The position numbers and the translations under genes are program-made. The notes beneath the pieces were generated by a model, which saw only the letters and a program-made list of their open reading frames with translations, searched no databases and was not told the origin of the DNA. Shown here piece after piece: positions 1 to 10,000 of a stretch of 64,000 bases of DNA; position 1 is the stretch's first letter, and the number at the start of each line of letters is the position of its first letter. The stretch lies in NCBI GenBank assembly GCA_041394405.1, contig JAWKIF010000007.1, forward strand, positions 496,001-560,000, given 5' to 3'. This DNA comes from Microthrix sp041394405. GTDB taxonomy: Bacteria > Actinomycetota > Acidimicrobiia > Acidimicrobiales > Microtrichaceae.

Positions 1-1
1 G

Positions 2-109
2 CGGTTCCGACGCCGCTCCGACGATGACATCGAAGCGACCGACGACGCGCCGGAACGCACGCCGGTGGGCAGTGGGGCTGGCGACAACCTCGCCACCCCA
101 CACTCGTGA
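2..109 (+). CDS. C-terminal end of an upstream gene (partial, unknown)
   Basis: One frame is open from the window edge to a TGA at 107-109. It encodes about 35 residues that begin RFRRRSDDDIE and end with an acidic, Ala/Thr-rich stretch. A basic RRR followed by an acidic tail is what the cytoplasmic end of a membrane protein often looks like, but no domain is visible and the rest of the gene lies outside the window. Nothing here supports a function. The 279 bases that follow, up to the next gene, contain no convincing gene, only a short palindrome (CACATGATGTG at 271-281) just after a TTGACG hexamer. Confidence 0.35.
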   Translation, partial: RFRRRSDDDIEATDDAPERTPVGSGAGDNLATPHS

Positions 110-388
110 CCACTTTCCGTGGTAGCTGCTTCACCACTCGCAGTGGCAGCTGTCCCGACGAGCCACGAACGGCACCCGGGCGATTCGCGCGTTCCGTCGC
201 TGAATAGGCCGTTCGGATCATTTCTCACCACCCTATGACGTTTCACCTGGGACAAGATCCCTTGACGCACCACATGATGTGACGGCCCCCGCCGACCTGA
301 CACCCTCGGCGTCAACTCCACAATCGTTCGACTTTTCACTCTCCGTGAGCAAGACTTCTCCCGTCCTCACAACTAGGAGCGGGAACTC

Positions 389-1720
389 ATGAGCGGACGA
401 TCCACACTTTTTCGACGCCCGACGGCCTTGGTGGCGGCCATCGGAGTGCTGATTCTGGGAGGGATGGTGGCGGGTGTCGCCTTCCTCGACCCCTCACCTT
501 CGGCCACGGCCGAGGTGCCCGGGGACTCGGTATCGGACACCGGAGGTACCTCAACAGGGGGAACTGATGGGTCGGCAGTCGATACCGGGAGCACTGGCGA
601 CACCGGCAGCACGGGAGACACCGGCAGCACGGGAGACACCGGCAGCACTGGCGACACCGGCAGCACTGGCGACACCGGCAGCACTGGATCGACCGGCACC
701 ACCGGGGGATCCGATGGTTCGGTAGCCGACACGAGCACCACCGGGACGACAGGCACCAGCTCCACCGGCACCACCGGGACGACAGGCACCAGCTCCACCG
801 GCACGACCGGGACGACCGGGACGACCGGGACGACCGGGACGACCGGGACGACCGGGACGACCGGGACCAGCTCCACCGGCACCACCGGCACCACCGGGAC
901 GACCGGCACCAGCTCCACCGGCACCACCGGGACGACCGGCACCAGCTCCACCGGCACGACCGGGACGACCGGCACCAGCTCCACCGGCACCAGCTCCACC
1001 GGCACCAGCAGCACGGGCACCACCAGCAGCACGGGCACCACCGGCACCACCGGAACCACCGGCACCACCGGGCGCCAGACCACCGGCACGGACGGCTCCG
1101 TCGACACGTCATCCAGCACCACCGGAGACACGACATCGACCGGCACCACCGGGACCACGGGCACCGACGGCTCGGTCGACACCACCGGCGACACGTCCAC
1201 CACCGGCGACACGTCCACCACCGGCGACACCGGCACTACGGGCGACACCTCCACCACTGGCGACACCAGCACCACTGGCGACACCAGCACCACTGGCGAC
1301 ACCGGCACTACGGGCGACACCAGCACAACGGGCGACACGTCCACCACCGGCACCACCGGCACCACCGATACGACCGGGACGACCGGGACGACCGGGACGA
1401 CCGGGACGACCGGGGCAACCACCACTGGCACCTCCGGCTCGACCACCGGCACCTCCGGGACCACTGGTGCGACCTCGGGCGGCACATCCGGCGGTACAAC
1501 CGGTCGTGTGGGCGCAACGACGGGGGCACGATCTGCCACAACCAGCGGCTCGGGAGGCGAGGTCGGCACGATCGTGGCCGGCTCGGTTCAGCCGCGAGGC
1601 GCAGGCGGCACGCTCGCCGTCACGGGCCTCAATCCGTTCCTTGGCCTCCTGATGGGCGCAGCGTTGGTCGCTGCCGGTGGTGCGGTCACCTTCGCCGGAC
1701 GCCGACGCTCCCACCGTTAG
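389..1720 (+). CDS. Thr/Gly/Ser-repeat surface protein with LAVTG sorting signal
   Basis: This 443-residue protein looks like a cell-wall-anchored stalk. It has a basic N-terminus and a hydrophobic signal segment at residues ~12-35. A low-complexity region of about 300 residues follows, built from TGT, TGTSS, TGDT and TGS units. The C-terminus is a classic sorting signal: LAVTG at 409-413, a hydrophobic helix, then the positive tail RRRSHR. LAXTG is the motif preferred by class E sortases of actinomycetes. The dense Thr/Ser content suggests an O-glycosylated rod, which is inference. An AGGAG lies a few bases before the ATG, so unlike many neighbours this gene has a normal ribosome-binding site. 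No sortase gene is in the window. The antisense strand is also open because of the repeat composition; I do not regard it as coding. Confidence 0.8.
   Translation: MSGRSTLFRRPTALVAAIGVLILGGMVAGVAFLDPSPSATAEVPGDSVSDTGGTSTGGTDGSAVDTGSTGDTGSTGDTGSTGDTGSTGDTGSTGDTGSTGSTGTTGGSDGSVADTSTTGTTGTSSTGTTGTTGTSSTGTTGTTGTTGTTGTTGTTGTTGTSSTGTTGTTGTTGTSSTGTTGTTGTSSTGTTGTTGTSSTGTSSTGTSSTGTTSSTGTTGTTGTTGTTGRQTTGTDGSVDTSSSTTGDTTSTGTTGTTGTDGSVDTTGDTSTTGDTSTTGDTGTTGDTSTTGDTSTTGDTSTTGDTGTTGDTSTTGDTSTTGTTGTTDTTGTTGTTGTTGTTGATTTGTSGSTTGTSGTTGATSGGTSGGTTGRVGATTGARSATTSGSGGEVGTIVAGSVQPRGAGGTLAVTGLNPFLGLLMGAALVAAGGAVTFAGRRRSHR
580..1420 (+). repeat. Short tandem coding repeats (multiples of 3 nt)
   Basis: Within the Thr/Gly-rich gene the DNA is made of near-identical 9-nt units (accgggacg and variants) and 15-18-nt units such as the ones encoding GDTGS and TGTSS. 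The runs at about 800-870 and 1375-1410 are almost perfect 9-nt arrays. All units are multiples of three, so copy-number change by slippage would keep the frame and alter only the stalk length. Confidence 0.85.
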
Positions 1721-1751
1721 TCGGGAAGCGGCCGGTCGCCCTCACGAGGGA

Positions 1752-1812
1752 CCGAGGCGGCCCGCCCATTCCACCCTCACCGCCTCGGCGAACGACCTGG
1801 CAGGGTCGTTCG
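1752..1812 (+). terminator. Two adjacent hairpins after the repeat protein gene
   Basis: Two perfect 9-bp stems lie back to back: 1752-1760 with 1780-1788 (CCGAGGCGG/CCGCCTCGG), and 1789-1797 with 1804-1812 (CGAACGACC/GGTCGTTCG, 6-nt loop). There is no T-run. They sit between the repeat-protein stop codon and the 3' end side of a minus-strand tRNA, so they could end transcription from either side. Confidence 0.55.
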
Positions 1813-1870
1813 CCGGGGCGGTGCCGCGCAGAGGCCGCGCATCGACTCGGCGCGGCCGGCTCGCATTGGT

Positions 1871-1943
1871 GCCCCCGGCAGGACTCGAACCTGCAACCGT
1901 CGGATTAGAAGTCCGATGCTCTATCCAATTGAGCTACAGGGGC
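1871..1943 (-). tRNA. tRNA-Arg (anticodon TCT)
   Basis: Read on the minus strand, the 73 bases fold as a cloverleaf: acceptor GCCCCTG pairs with CGGGGGC (one G-T pair), a D-arm with GCTC/GAGC, anticodon loop CTTCTAA flanked by TCGGA/TCCGA, and a T-arm with the invariant GGTTCGAGTCC. The anticodon TCT reads AGA/AGG arginine codons. CCA is not encoded. Confidence 0.95.
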
Positions 1944-2202
1944 GTGACTGGCACGCAGAGTCCGCACGCTCGTTGCGCGCTGCCCGGACCACCGGCGTCG
2001 CCAGCCATTCTACGGCGTGAGCCGACGAGGCCCCTCGGCCGATTCGGCGGGGCCTCAATGCAGTGCTGCCCGTCGTCGGTCATTCTGGAGCGGCACCGGC
2101 GCCTCGGCCTGGTCTCGCCACGCTGAGCGCTTGGCTCCCCCCGACATGTGGGCGCCCGGCCCCCGCGTCAGGGGATGGCGCCATCTGGCTCGGGCGCAGG
2201 GG

Positions 2203-2208
2203 TACGGT
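2203..2208 (+). promoter_or_regulatory. Candidate -10 box (TACGGT) of a leaderless gene
   Basis: TACGGT ends 8 nt before the ATG at 2217 and no Shine-Dalgarno lies between them. This spacing would place transcription start at or next to the start codon. The same arrangement recurs at eleven other genes in the window. Confidence 0.5.
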
Positions 2209-2216
2209 CGAGCCCC

Positions 2217-3899
2217 ATGCGGGGCCACAGCAGGGAAGCGAGAGCGGCGCTTCGTCGCGGCGGCGTGGCGGTTGCGGCCGTATTGGTTGCGGCCGGGTGT
2301 GGCTCCGACTCCAGCCAGACGTCGAGCCCGGAGGATGACACCGTGACGACCGCCAACTCGACGACCACATCACCGGCCGAACCGACCGACGACCGCTTCG
2401 AGGTGCTGGTGCCGAGGCCTCGACTGGTGGCCCCCTCCGGAGGCTCCCTGAAGGTGAGCGGAGGCGAACCGGACGCGCAAGCCGCCGTCCGGGTGGAGGC
2501 CGACCCGGCGGTCGAGGACGCCGACCTGCTGAAGGAACTGGTGCCCCAACTTCTCGGCATGACCGACGCCGCCGCTCAGCCCGATTCCGAGGCCGGCGCC
2601 CTGCCGATCCGGCTGGGCATCGACAAGACGACGGAGGGCCCCGAGGGCTACGAGCTCTCCATCGACACCGATGGCGTCGCCATCACCGGCTCCGACGCGG
2701 ATGGTGTCTTCTGGGGCGTCCAGACCCTGCGCCAGCTGCTGCCGGCAACCGCCGGCGGCGCATCGAAACCTGTCGAGTTGCCCACCGGCGTCGTCACCGA
2801 CGCACCCCGCTTCGAATGGCGGGGCGTGATGCTGGACGTCTCCCGCCACTTCTTCGGCATCGAGGAGGTGTTCCGCTTCATCGACGCCATGGCGTTGTAC
2901 AAGATGAACCGCCTGCACCTGCACCTCAGCGACGACCAAGGGTGGCGCCTGGCCATCGACGGCTACCCGGAGCTCACCGAGGTGGGCGGGGCCACCCAGG
3001 TGGGCGACGGTCCAGGCGGGTTCTACAGCCAGGACGACTATGGCCGCATCGTCAGCTACGCGGCCGCCCGCCACGTCATGGTGGTGCCGGAGATCGACAT
3101 GCCGGGGCATACCAATGCGGCGCTGTCATCCCGACCCGAGCTGAACTGCGACGGCCAGGCCACCGAGCCCTACCGGGGCATGAACGTGGGGTTCAGCTCG
3201 CTGTGCATCGGCACGCCCGAGACGGACCGCTTCGTGGATACGGTGCTCACACAACTGGCCGAACTCACGCCCGGCCCCTACCTCCACATCGGGGGCGACG
3301 AGGCCCAATCCACCGAACCGGCGGACTACCGGGCGTTCATCGAGCGCGTCGACGCCAAGGTGCGGGAGCTGGGCAAGACAACAATGGGATGGGAGGACAT
3401 CGCGGCGGCCGAGGTGGATCCCTCGACGGTGGCCCAGGTGTGGCGGGACGAGCACACCGACCGCATCGCCGCGCAGGGCCTGCCAATCGTTGCCTCCCCC
3501 GCCGCCCATGCCTACCTGGACATGAAGTACGACGAGGACATGGACATCGGTTTGGCGTGGGCGGGCGTCATCGACACGAAGCGAGCCTACGACTGGGACC
3601 CCACCCAGCTGGGAGGCGACACCGTGCTGGGTGCCGTCGCCGAGGGGGCCGAGCCGCAGGATGCCACGCCCGAGGAGGGCATCCTCGGGGTGGAGGGCCC
3701 GCTGTGGACCGAGACCATCGAGGAGTTCGATGAGCTCACCACGATGGCGTTTCCCCGGGCCGCCGCTCTGGCCGAGATCGGGTGGACCGCACGCGACCAG
3801 CGCAGCTGGGACGGGTTTCGTTCCCGGTTTTCCGGCCACCCCGACCGGCTGGCCGCCATGGGCCTGGCGACCTACGACGACCCGGTGCTCAGCGACTAG
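2217..3899 (+). CDS. Beta-N-acetylhexosaminidase, GH20 family lipoprotein
   Basis: The protein (560 residues) should release terminal N-acetyl-hexosamine from cell-wall or extracellular glycans outside the membrane. The ATG at 2217 is chosen because it gives a short basic N-terminus, a hydrophobic segment and the lipobox LVAAGC. A Thr-rich linker follows, then a GH20 N-terminal beta-domain (~70-190) and the TIM-barrel starting near FEWRGVMLDVSRHFF. The active-site HIGGDE motif carries the family's Asp-Glu pair at about residues 361-362, and HLHLSDDQGWR is also typical. Length fits bacterial GH20 enzymes. A TACGGT box just upstream suggests a leaderless transcript. A strong hairpin separates it from the convergent giant surface protein. 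Family assignment is firm; the natural substrate is not known. Confidence 0.93.
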   Translation: MRGHSREARAALRRGGVAVAAVLVAAGCGSDSSQTSSPEDDTVTTANSTTTSPAEPTDDRFEVLVPRPRLVAPSGGSLKVSGGEPDAQAAVRVEADPAVEDADLLKELVPQLLGMTDAAAQPDSEAGALPIRLGIDKTTEGPEGYELSIDTDGVAITGSDADGVFWGVQTLRQLLPATAGGASKPVELPTGVVTDAPRFEWRGVMLDVSRHFFGIEEVFRFIDAMALYKMNRLHLHLSDDQGWRLAIDGYPELTEVGGATQVGDGPGGFYSQDDYGRIVSYAAARHVMVVPEIDMPGHTNAALSSRPELNCDGQATEPYRGMNVGFSSLCIGTPETDRFVDTVLTQLAELTPGPYLHIGGDEAQSTEPADYRAFIERVDAKVRELGKTTMGWEDIAAAEVDPSTVAQVWRDEHTDRIAAQGLPIVASPAAHAYLDMKYDEDMDIGLAWAGVIDTKRAYDWDPTQLGGDTVLGAVAEGAEPQDATPEEGILGVEGPLWTETIEEFDELTTMAFPRAAALAEIGWTARDQRSWDGFRSRFSGHPDRLAAMGLATYDDPVLSD

Positions 3900-3939
3900 T
3901 CGGCCGCCTCATCTGATGGCCCACGGCCACCTCGCGCAC

Positions 3940-3982
3940 CGGTGGCGTGGGTGTGCCCGGACTGGGCACACCCACGCCACCG
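3940..3982. terminator. 19-bp perfect hairpin between convergent genes
   Basis: Bases 3940-3958 pair perfectly with 3964-3982 around a 5-nt loop (ggact). The hairpin lies between the stop of the hexosaminidase gene (3899, plus) and the stop of the giant surface protein gene (4014, minus), so it is well placed to terminate both. No T-run is present on either side. Confidence 0.75.
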
Positions 3983-4013
3983 AAGACGACGGGAGGACAG
4001 TGAGCCGAGCGTC

Positions 4014-7000
4014 CTAACGCCGGCGTCGGCGCGAGCTGCGCTTGAGACCGAAGCCCATCAGCACCAGCCCGAACGCCAGTGCCAGGTACGGGGCCAAGGT
4101 TGCGCCCGTCGCCGACAGGCGGGTGGGCAGGCTTGCCTCTCCTCGTGGCTGGCTCGGCACGGTGTCGGCCTGCGGCAGGCGGTCCGGTACTCCCGAGCCC
4201 GTCGCTTGCCCATTGGCACCGCCGGAGCTGCCGCCTGACGTGTCTGGAGCGCCCGGTTCGAGCGGGTCCGGAGAATCGTCCGGCGGGTCAACAGTGAGAA
4301 CGCTGCGCTCGTCAGTGTTGTTGGACACCGTGGCCTCCGCCTGGGCGGCCTTCACGCTTGCGTTGTTCACCAGCTGCTTGCCGGCCTCGGTCTCGACGAC
4401 CGACACCTCGTAGGTGATCGAGGTGTCCTCGCCCGCCGCCAGCTTGGCCAGCTTCCAGGTGACCGTGTTGGTATCGGGGTCGTAGCGGTCGGGTGAGCCC
4501 TCCGGGGCCACCTGGGCCTCGTAGCGCAGGCCCGCGCCCAGCGTGTCGGTGATCACCACGTCGGTGGCGTCGCCGGGTCCGGCATTCGCCACCTTGAGCG
4601 TGTAGCGGATGGTGTCCCCTGCGGTGACCTCGTCGGCCTCCACCGTCTTGGTGATTGACAACTCGGGGCCGGCATTGGCCGTGGCGTCATCCTCAGCGGT
4701 CACGTTCTCGCCGAACGGCGGCGTGCCGACGGCGGTGGCTACGTTGACGAGGCTGTCGTCCAGCTCCCTAGTGGAACAGGTCACCGTCGCCGATTCCTGA
4801 GGCGCCAGGTCGCCAACCTCGGTGTCGCAGTCGCCCACCTTGGGGTCGTTCACGACCACGTCGGTCAGCGGCGTCTCGCCGGTGTTGGTGACGACGATGC
4901 GCCAGACCACCCTGCTGCCGGGCTTGACGGTGGTGGTTTCCACCCAACCCTCGGCCTCGGCTGCATCGCAGCCCTCGGGATCCTCACACACCTGCTTCGT
5001 GATGTCGATGCCGGGTCGCAGCACATCCACGGGGGCGTCGTCGGTGTCGGTCACCTGGGGCGGCTCGCCGCCACCGGGGATCGGCTCCGGGTCGGCGGTC
5101 ACCGTGGCGACGTTCACGAAGTCGGCCTCGGGGGCGTCCATCGTGCAGTCGTAGGTGTGCTGTTCGCCGACGCCAAGGGAGTCGACGGCGACATCACAGG
5201 CCTCGGCCAGCGGGTCGGCAACCTTCACGTCGTTCAACGCCACGTCACCGGTGTTGGTGACGACGATGGTGAACTTCACGGGGCCACCCGCGGCCACCGG
5301 CGAGTCCTCAGTGGACTTGTCGATGGACACCGAGGCCACCTTCACCTCTTCGTCATCGGTGTCGGTCACCGGCTCGCCCACGGGGGGCGTACCGGCGACG
5401 TCGGCCGTGTTGATGAAGCCAGGGTCGACACCTGCTGCGGTGCAGGTGTAGCTGTGCTGCTGTCCGGCAGCCAGCGTACCGATGCCCTTGTCACACTTGG
5501 CGACAAGCGGGTCGGTCACGGTGACGTTGGTCAGCGTGATGGGCCCGGTGTTGGTGACCATGATCTCGTAGGTGACGTCGGTTCCGGGCTTCACGATGGC
5601 ACCCGTAGCGTTCACCTTGGTGATGTCGATCGAGCCGGCAGGGATGTACCCGAAGTCGGCCGTGTCGTGATCCTCGTCGGAGCCCAGCTTGACCGTGGTC
5701 TCATGGTTCGTCTCGTCGTCCGGATCGCCCGTCTGTGTGTGGCCCGAAGGCAACGAATCGGTGATGATGCGCACCGTGTACTCACCGGGGTCGAGACCCT
5801 CGAAGAGGTAGGCGCCATGGTCGGTGGTGGTCGTGCCCACCTCGTCACCGGCTGCGTTGAACAGCTTCACGGTGATGCCGTCCAGACCGGGTTCGCCCGG
5901 GCTCTGCACGCCGTCGCCGTTGAGGTCGGTCCACACACGGTCGCCGATGGAGCCCAAGGGCACCACGCCGGCGTCGATGTCGGCGCGTTGCTCCCCCGGG
6001 CCCAGGGTGATGGGTGCGGTCCGGCCGGTCTCTCGGTCGGCGTCAGAGTCGACGGCGTCGTCGCTACCGGAGCCATGCGGCGCCAGCCGATGGTCGCCGG
6101 GCAGACCCGAGAACACCACCGTGTACTCGCCGGGTACCAACCCATCAAACCGATAGCCGCCGTTGGCGCCGGTCAAGGTGGAATCCACCTCGTCGCCGGC
6201 TGCGTTCAGCAGCTTGACGGTGATGTCGGACAGGCCGGGCTCGCCATCGTCCTGAATGCCGTCGCCGTCACGGTCCAACCAGACCTTGTCGCCGATGGAG
6301 CCGTAGGCGATGATGCCCGCATCCACGTCGGTGCGGTCCTCGGCCGGTGCCAGGGTGATCGGGCCGGCGCGGCCCGTGTCGACGTTGGCGTCGGAGTCAA
6401 CGGCGGCGTCGCCACCTTGCTTGGCCAAGGTGAACGAGAAGCCCTCCGGCAGGTCGCGGAACTCCACCCGGTAGGTGCCCGGAGTGAGATCGGTGAAGCT
6501 GTAGAAGCCATCGTCGTCGGTCACGGTGGTGTCGAGCGGGTTGCCCAACAGGTCGGTGAGCACCACGGTGATGCCCTTCACACCGGACTCGCCGGGGTCG
6601 AGGATGCCGTTGCCGTTGACGTCGTTCCACACCCGGTCACCCAGCGAGGCGGGCGGAATGAACGTGCCCACCGCAGCGGTGTCCTGGTCGGTCACGGGCG
6701 GGCCGACCGGGCCCTTGCCCGACACCTTGGCGGTGTTGGTGAAGCCCTCGGTGACCGCACCGGAGGTGCAGGTGAGCACCTGGTGGTCGCCCTTGGCCAG
6801 GTCGCCGATCGCCGCATCGCAGTCAGCCGCCAACGCATCGGTGATGGTCACCTCGGCGAGGTCGAGCTCGCCGGTGTTGGTCACCGTGAGGCGCCAGGCG
6901 ACGTCGCTACCCGATGCCAGCGAGGCGTTCTCCGCCCACCCTGCGCCGTCGGCCTCACAGCCTCCGGGCAGTGCGCACACCTCCTTGTCGATGGCAATGC

Positions 7001-10000
7001 CCGGGATGAGCACCTTCACGGCTGCGTCGTCGGTATCAGCCACGTTCGGCCCATCCGCCGTCTCAGCCATGACGGTGGCGACGTTGGTGAAGTCGTCTCC
7101 GACGTCTGCCAACGAGCACTCGAAGGTCTCGTTGGCGCCCACGCCGAGCGTGGCGAAGGTGCGGTCGCAGTCCGGTGCCAACACGTCGATGAGTTCGAGG
7201 TTGGTGAGCTCCACGTCGCCGGTGTTCGTCACGCTGATCTCGAAGGTCGCCTCGCCTCCCTTGGGAATCGGCGAGTTGGTGGCGGTCTTCACGAGGTCGA
7301 TGGAGGTCACCTTCACCTCCTCGTCGTCGGTGTCGTCCACCTTCGGTCCGGCGGGCGGCGTGCCTTCGACCGATGCCGTGTTGACGAAGCCCTTCTTCAC
7401 GTTGTTCACCGTGCAGGAGTACCTCGTCGTCTGCCCCGACGGGAGCGTGCCCAGGGAACGGGCGCATCCAGGCGCCAACTTGTCGGTCACGGTCACGTCG
7501 GAGAGCGTCGTCGGGCCGGTGTTGGTGACGATGATGTCGTAGCTCACCGAGCCACCGTCCTCGATGACGGGGCCGGTGGTGTTCACCTTGGTGATGTCGA
7601 TGTCTCCGACGGGGATGTAGCCGAAGTCGACATCGCGGGGGTTCGTGCCGGCACCGATGGTTCGAGTGTGGGTTCCGTCGACCGTCGTGTCGGGGTCGAA
7701 GGTCTGCGTCAGCCCGCTCGGCAGAGTGGCATCGTTGACCCGCACCGTGTAGCCGCCGGCGACCAGGTGCTCGAACAGGTAGTTGCCGTTCGAGTCGGTC
7801 ACGTCGCTGTCGATGACCTTGCCGGTTGCGTCCAGCAGCTCGACCGTCACTCCTTGAATGCCGGTCTCACCGAAGTTCTGGGTGCCGTCACCGTTGAGGT
7901 CGGTCCAGATGCGGTCGCCAACCGAGACGGCCTGGAACATGCCGGCGTCCAGGTCGGTGCGGTCCTCGCCTGGGGCAAGCGTGACCACGGCGCTGCTGCC
8001 GCTGGTGGGCGACACGTCGGAGTCTCTGGCGATGTCGCCGCCCTGAGCACGGGGCGACAGCTCGTAGCCCGCTGGTGGCGTGACGACGATGCGGTACTTG
8101 CCGGGCGCCAGGTTCTCGAACAGGTAGGCACCGTCGGCCTCGGTGAGTTGGGTTGCGACCACCTGGCCGACGCTGTTCAGCAGGGCCACGGTGGCGCCTT
8201 CAACCCCGGCCTCACCTTTGTCCTGGATGCCGTCGCCGTTGAGGTCGTTCCAGATGAAGTCGCCCAACGACCCTGGCGGGATGTAGGTCTCCACCGACGC
8301 TGGGTCCTCAGCTCGCACGGTGCCGCCGGTGGTCGTCGTGCCGGTGACCTTCGCCAGGTTGGTGAGGTCGTCGGTGACGTCATCGGACTGGCAGGTGATC
8401 ACGTGGGACTCGCCCGGCTTCAGCGTGCCGATGGCGGGGTCGCCGCAGGAGGCGACGAGCGCGTCGGTCACGGCCACGTTGGTCAGCGTCGAGCCGCCGG
8501 TGTTGGTCACCGTGATCCGCCAGGGCACATCGGTGCCCTCGGGCACCCGTGTGGTCTCGCCCCAGTGGGCGTCGTTGTTCTCATCGCAGGTGGACAGGTC
8601 GGCCTGGGTGCACGCCTGGGTGACGATGCCGATCTTGGCCGGAGGTACCAGTGCCAGGTCGACGGTGAGGTTGGAGAAGTCATCGCCGGCCACCAGCGGC
8701 TTGCCGGTGACGTTGTCGCCAAGCGGTTCGTCACCCTTGGGCTGCTCGCCTGGCCCGGGGGGAGTGGCGCTCAGGGTGACGGTGTGGGTGCTCACTGCGC
8801 CCTGCTCGACGGAGTCGGCGAAGGTCGAGTGGTCGGTGTCCTCGTTCTTGTCGTCATTCGGCGCCTTCGGCGAGGTCGAACGGGTCCAGCCTTCCAGCGG
8901 ACCGCCGGAGGCAAACATCGACGCCGGGATCTTCACCGTGTAGTCGCCGGAGGACAGCTTGTCGAAGAACCAGCGGCCGTTGGCGTCGGTGGTCGTGCTC
9001 TCCACCTGGTCGCCGGATGCGTCGTACAGCTCGACGCGCACGCCTCCCGGCACCCCGTGATCGCCGTCGGCGGCGTCGTATTTGCCGTCACCGTTCACGT
9101 CCGCGAAGGCCAGGTCGCCGATGGCATAGGCGGCCACGCGCACCGACACGTTGTTGGAGCGCAGGAACTGCTCGGGAGGCAGCGATGTGCTGTCCAGCGT
9201 GAAGCGGTTGGTGTAGAGGTCGCCCGCTGCATTGCTCTCGGGTCCGCTTGGGTCGCCAGGGTCGCCGGCATTCATGGTGTAGTCCACCTTCATGCCTTGT
9301 CGGGGGTTGCCGTCGGTGGCGAGGTCGTAGTTCGACACGAACTTGACCGCCGTGACGTCCTCGAAGGAACCGGGGCAGCCGGTGGGGGGCCCGGCAACGG
9401 GAAGGAACGACCCGCCCGATTCGGTGCACCACTTGGAGGTGTTCACGTCCGGGTTGTAGTCCACGGTCCACGGCGGGTCGGCCGTGTACTCCCAGTGCCC
9501 CAGAGTGGGACTGGGATCTCCTGAGCCGGCCGTGGAACCATCCAGCCAGGTGACCGTTGGGGCCGCGTCCAAGGTGAACGCTCCGTGGAAGTCCGACTCC
9601 GGGTCGCGAGACGACAGCGATCCGAAACCGTCGTGGCGATCAGCGGCATCGTCGTCGTAGGAGAACACGTCGATGATGGTCGGCTTGTCGATGGTGAACG
9701 ACGCGGCGAAGTTCGCCCAGGAGAGGGTGTAGTGCTGATCCTCGTTGCGGTTGTCCAGCGTGCGGTCCACCTTCTTGGACAGCTGGATGCTGCCCGTCTG
9801 CTCGAGGGTGATGGTGTGGTCGTCGTCCTGCGTCGATGCCGAGGTGGGCACGTTGTCGGCCCGCACCTGCGATCGGTTGACCACCGCGGTGCCGTCGGGC
9901 GCCAATGCGTCGGTGTTGGTGCAGAAGTACAGCTCGCGCAGATCTCGGTTGGGGTCCGCATGGTTGGGTTGCACGTCGCCGAAGAACCAGGTGAGGCGGG

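Noticed and set aside
580..1420. Possible CRISPR-like array
   Set aside because: The repeats are contiguous multiples of three without unique spacers and are in frame in a coding gene; no cas gene is present.
373..1569. A 398-codon open frame antisense to the Thr/Gly repeat gene, encoding PVV-rich repeats
   Set aside because: It exists only because the 9-nt repeats keep several frames open. It has no promoter, ribosome-binding site or domain, while the sense frame has a signal segment and a sorting signal.
5157..9524. A 1455-codon open frame antisense to the giant surface protein
   Set aside because: The product is His/Gly/Val-rich with no recognisable domain; it mirrors the regular codon use of the real gene, which has SdrD-like modules throughout.
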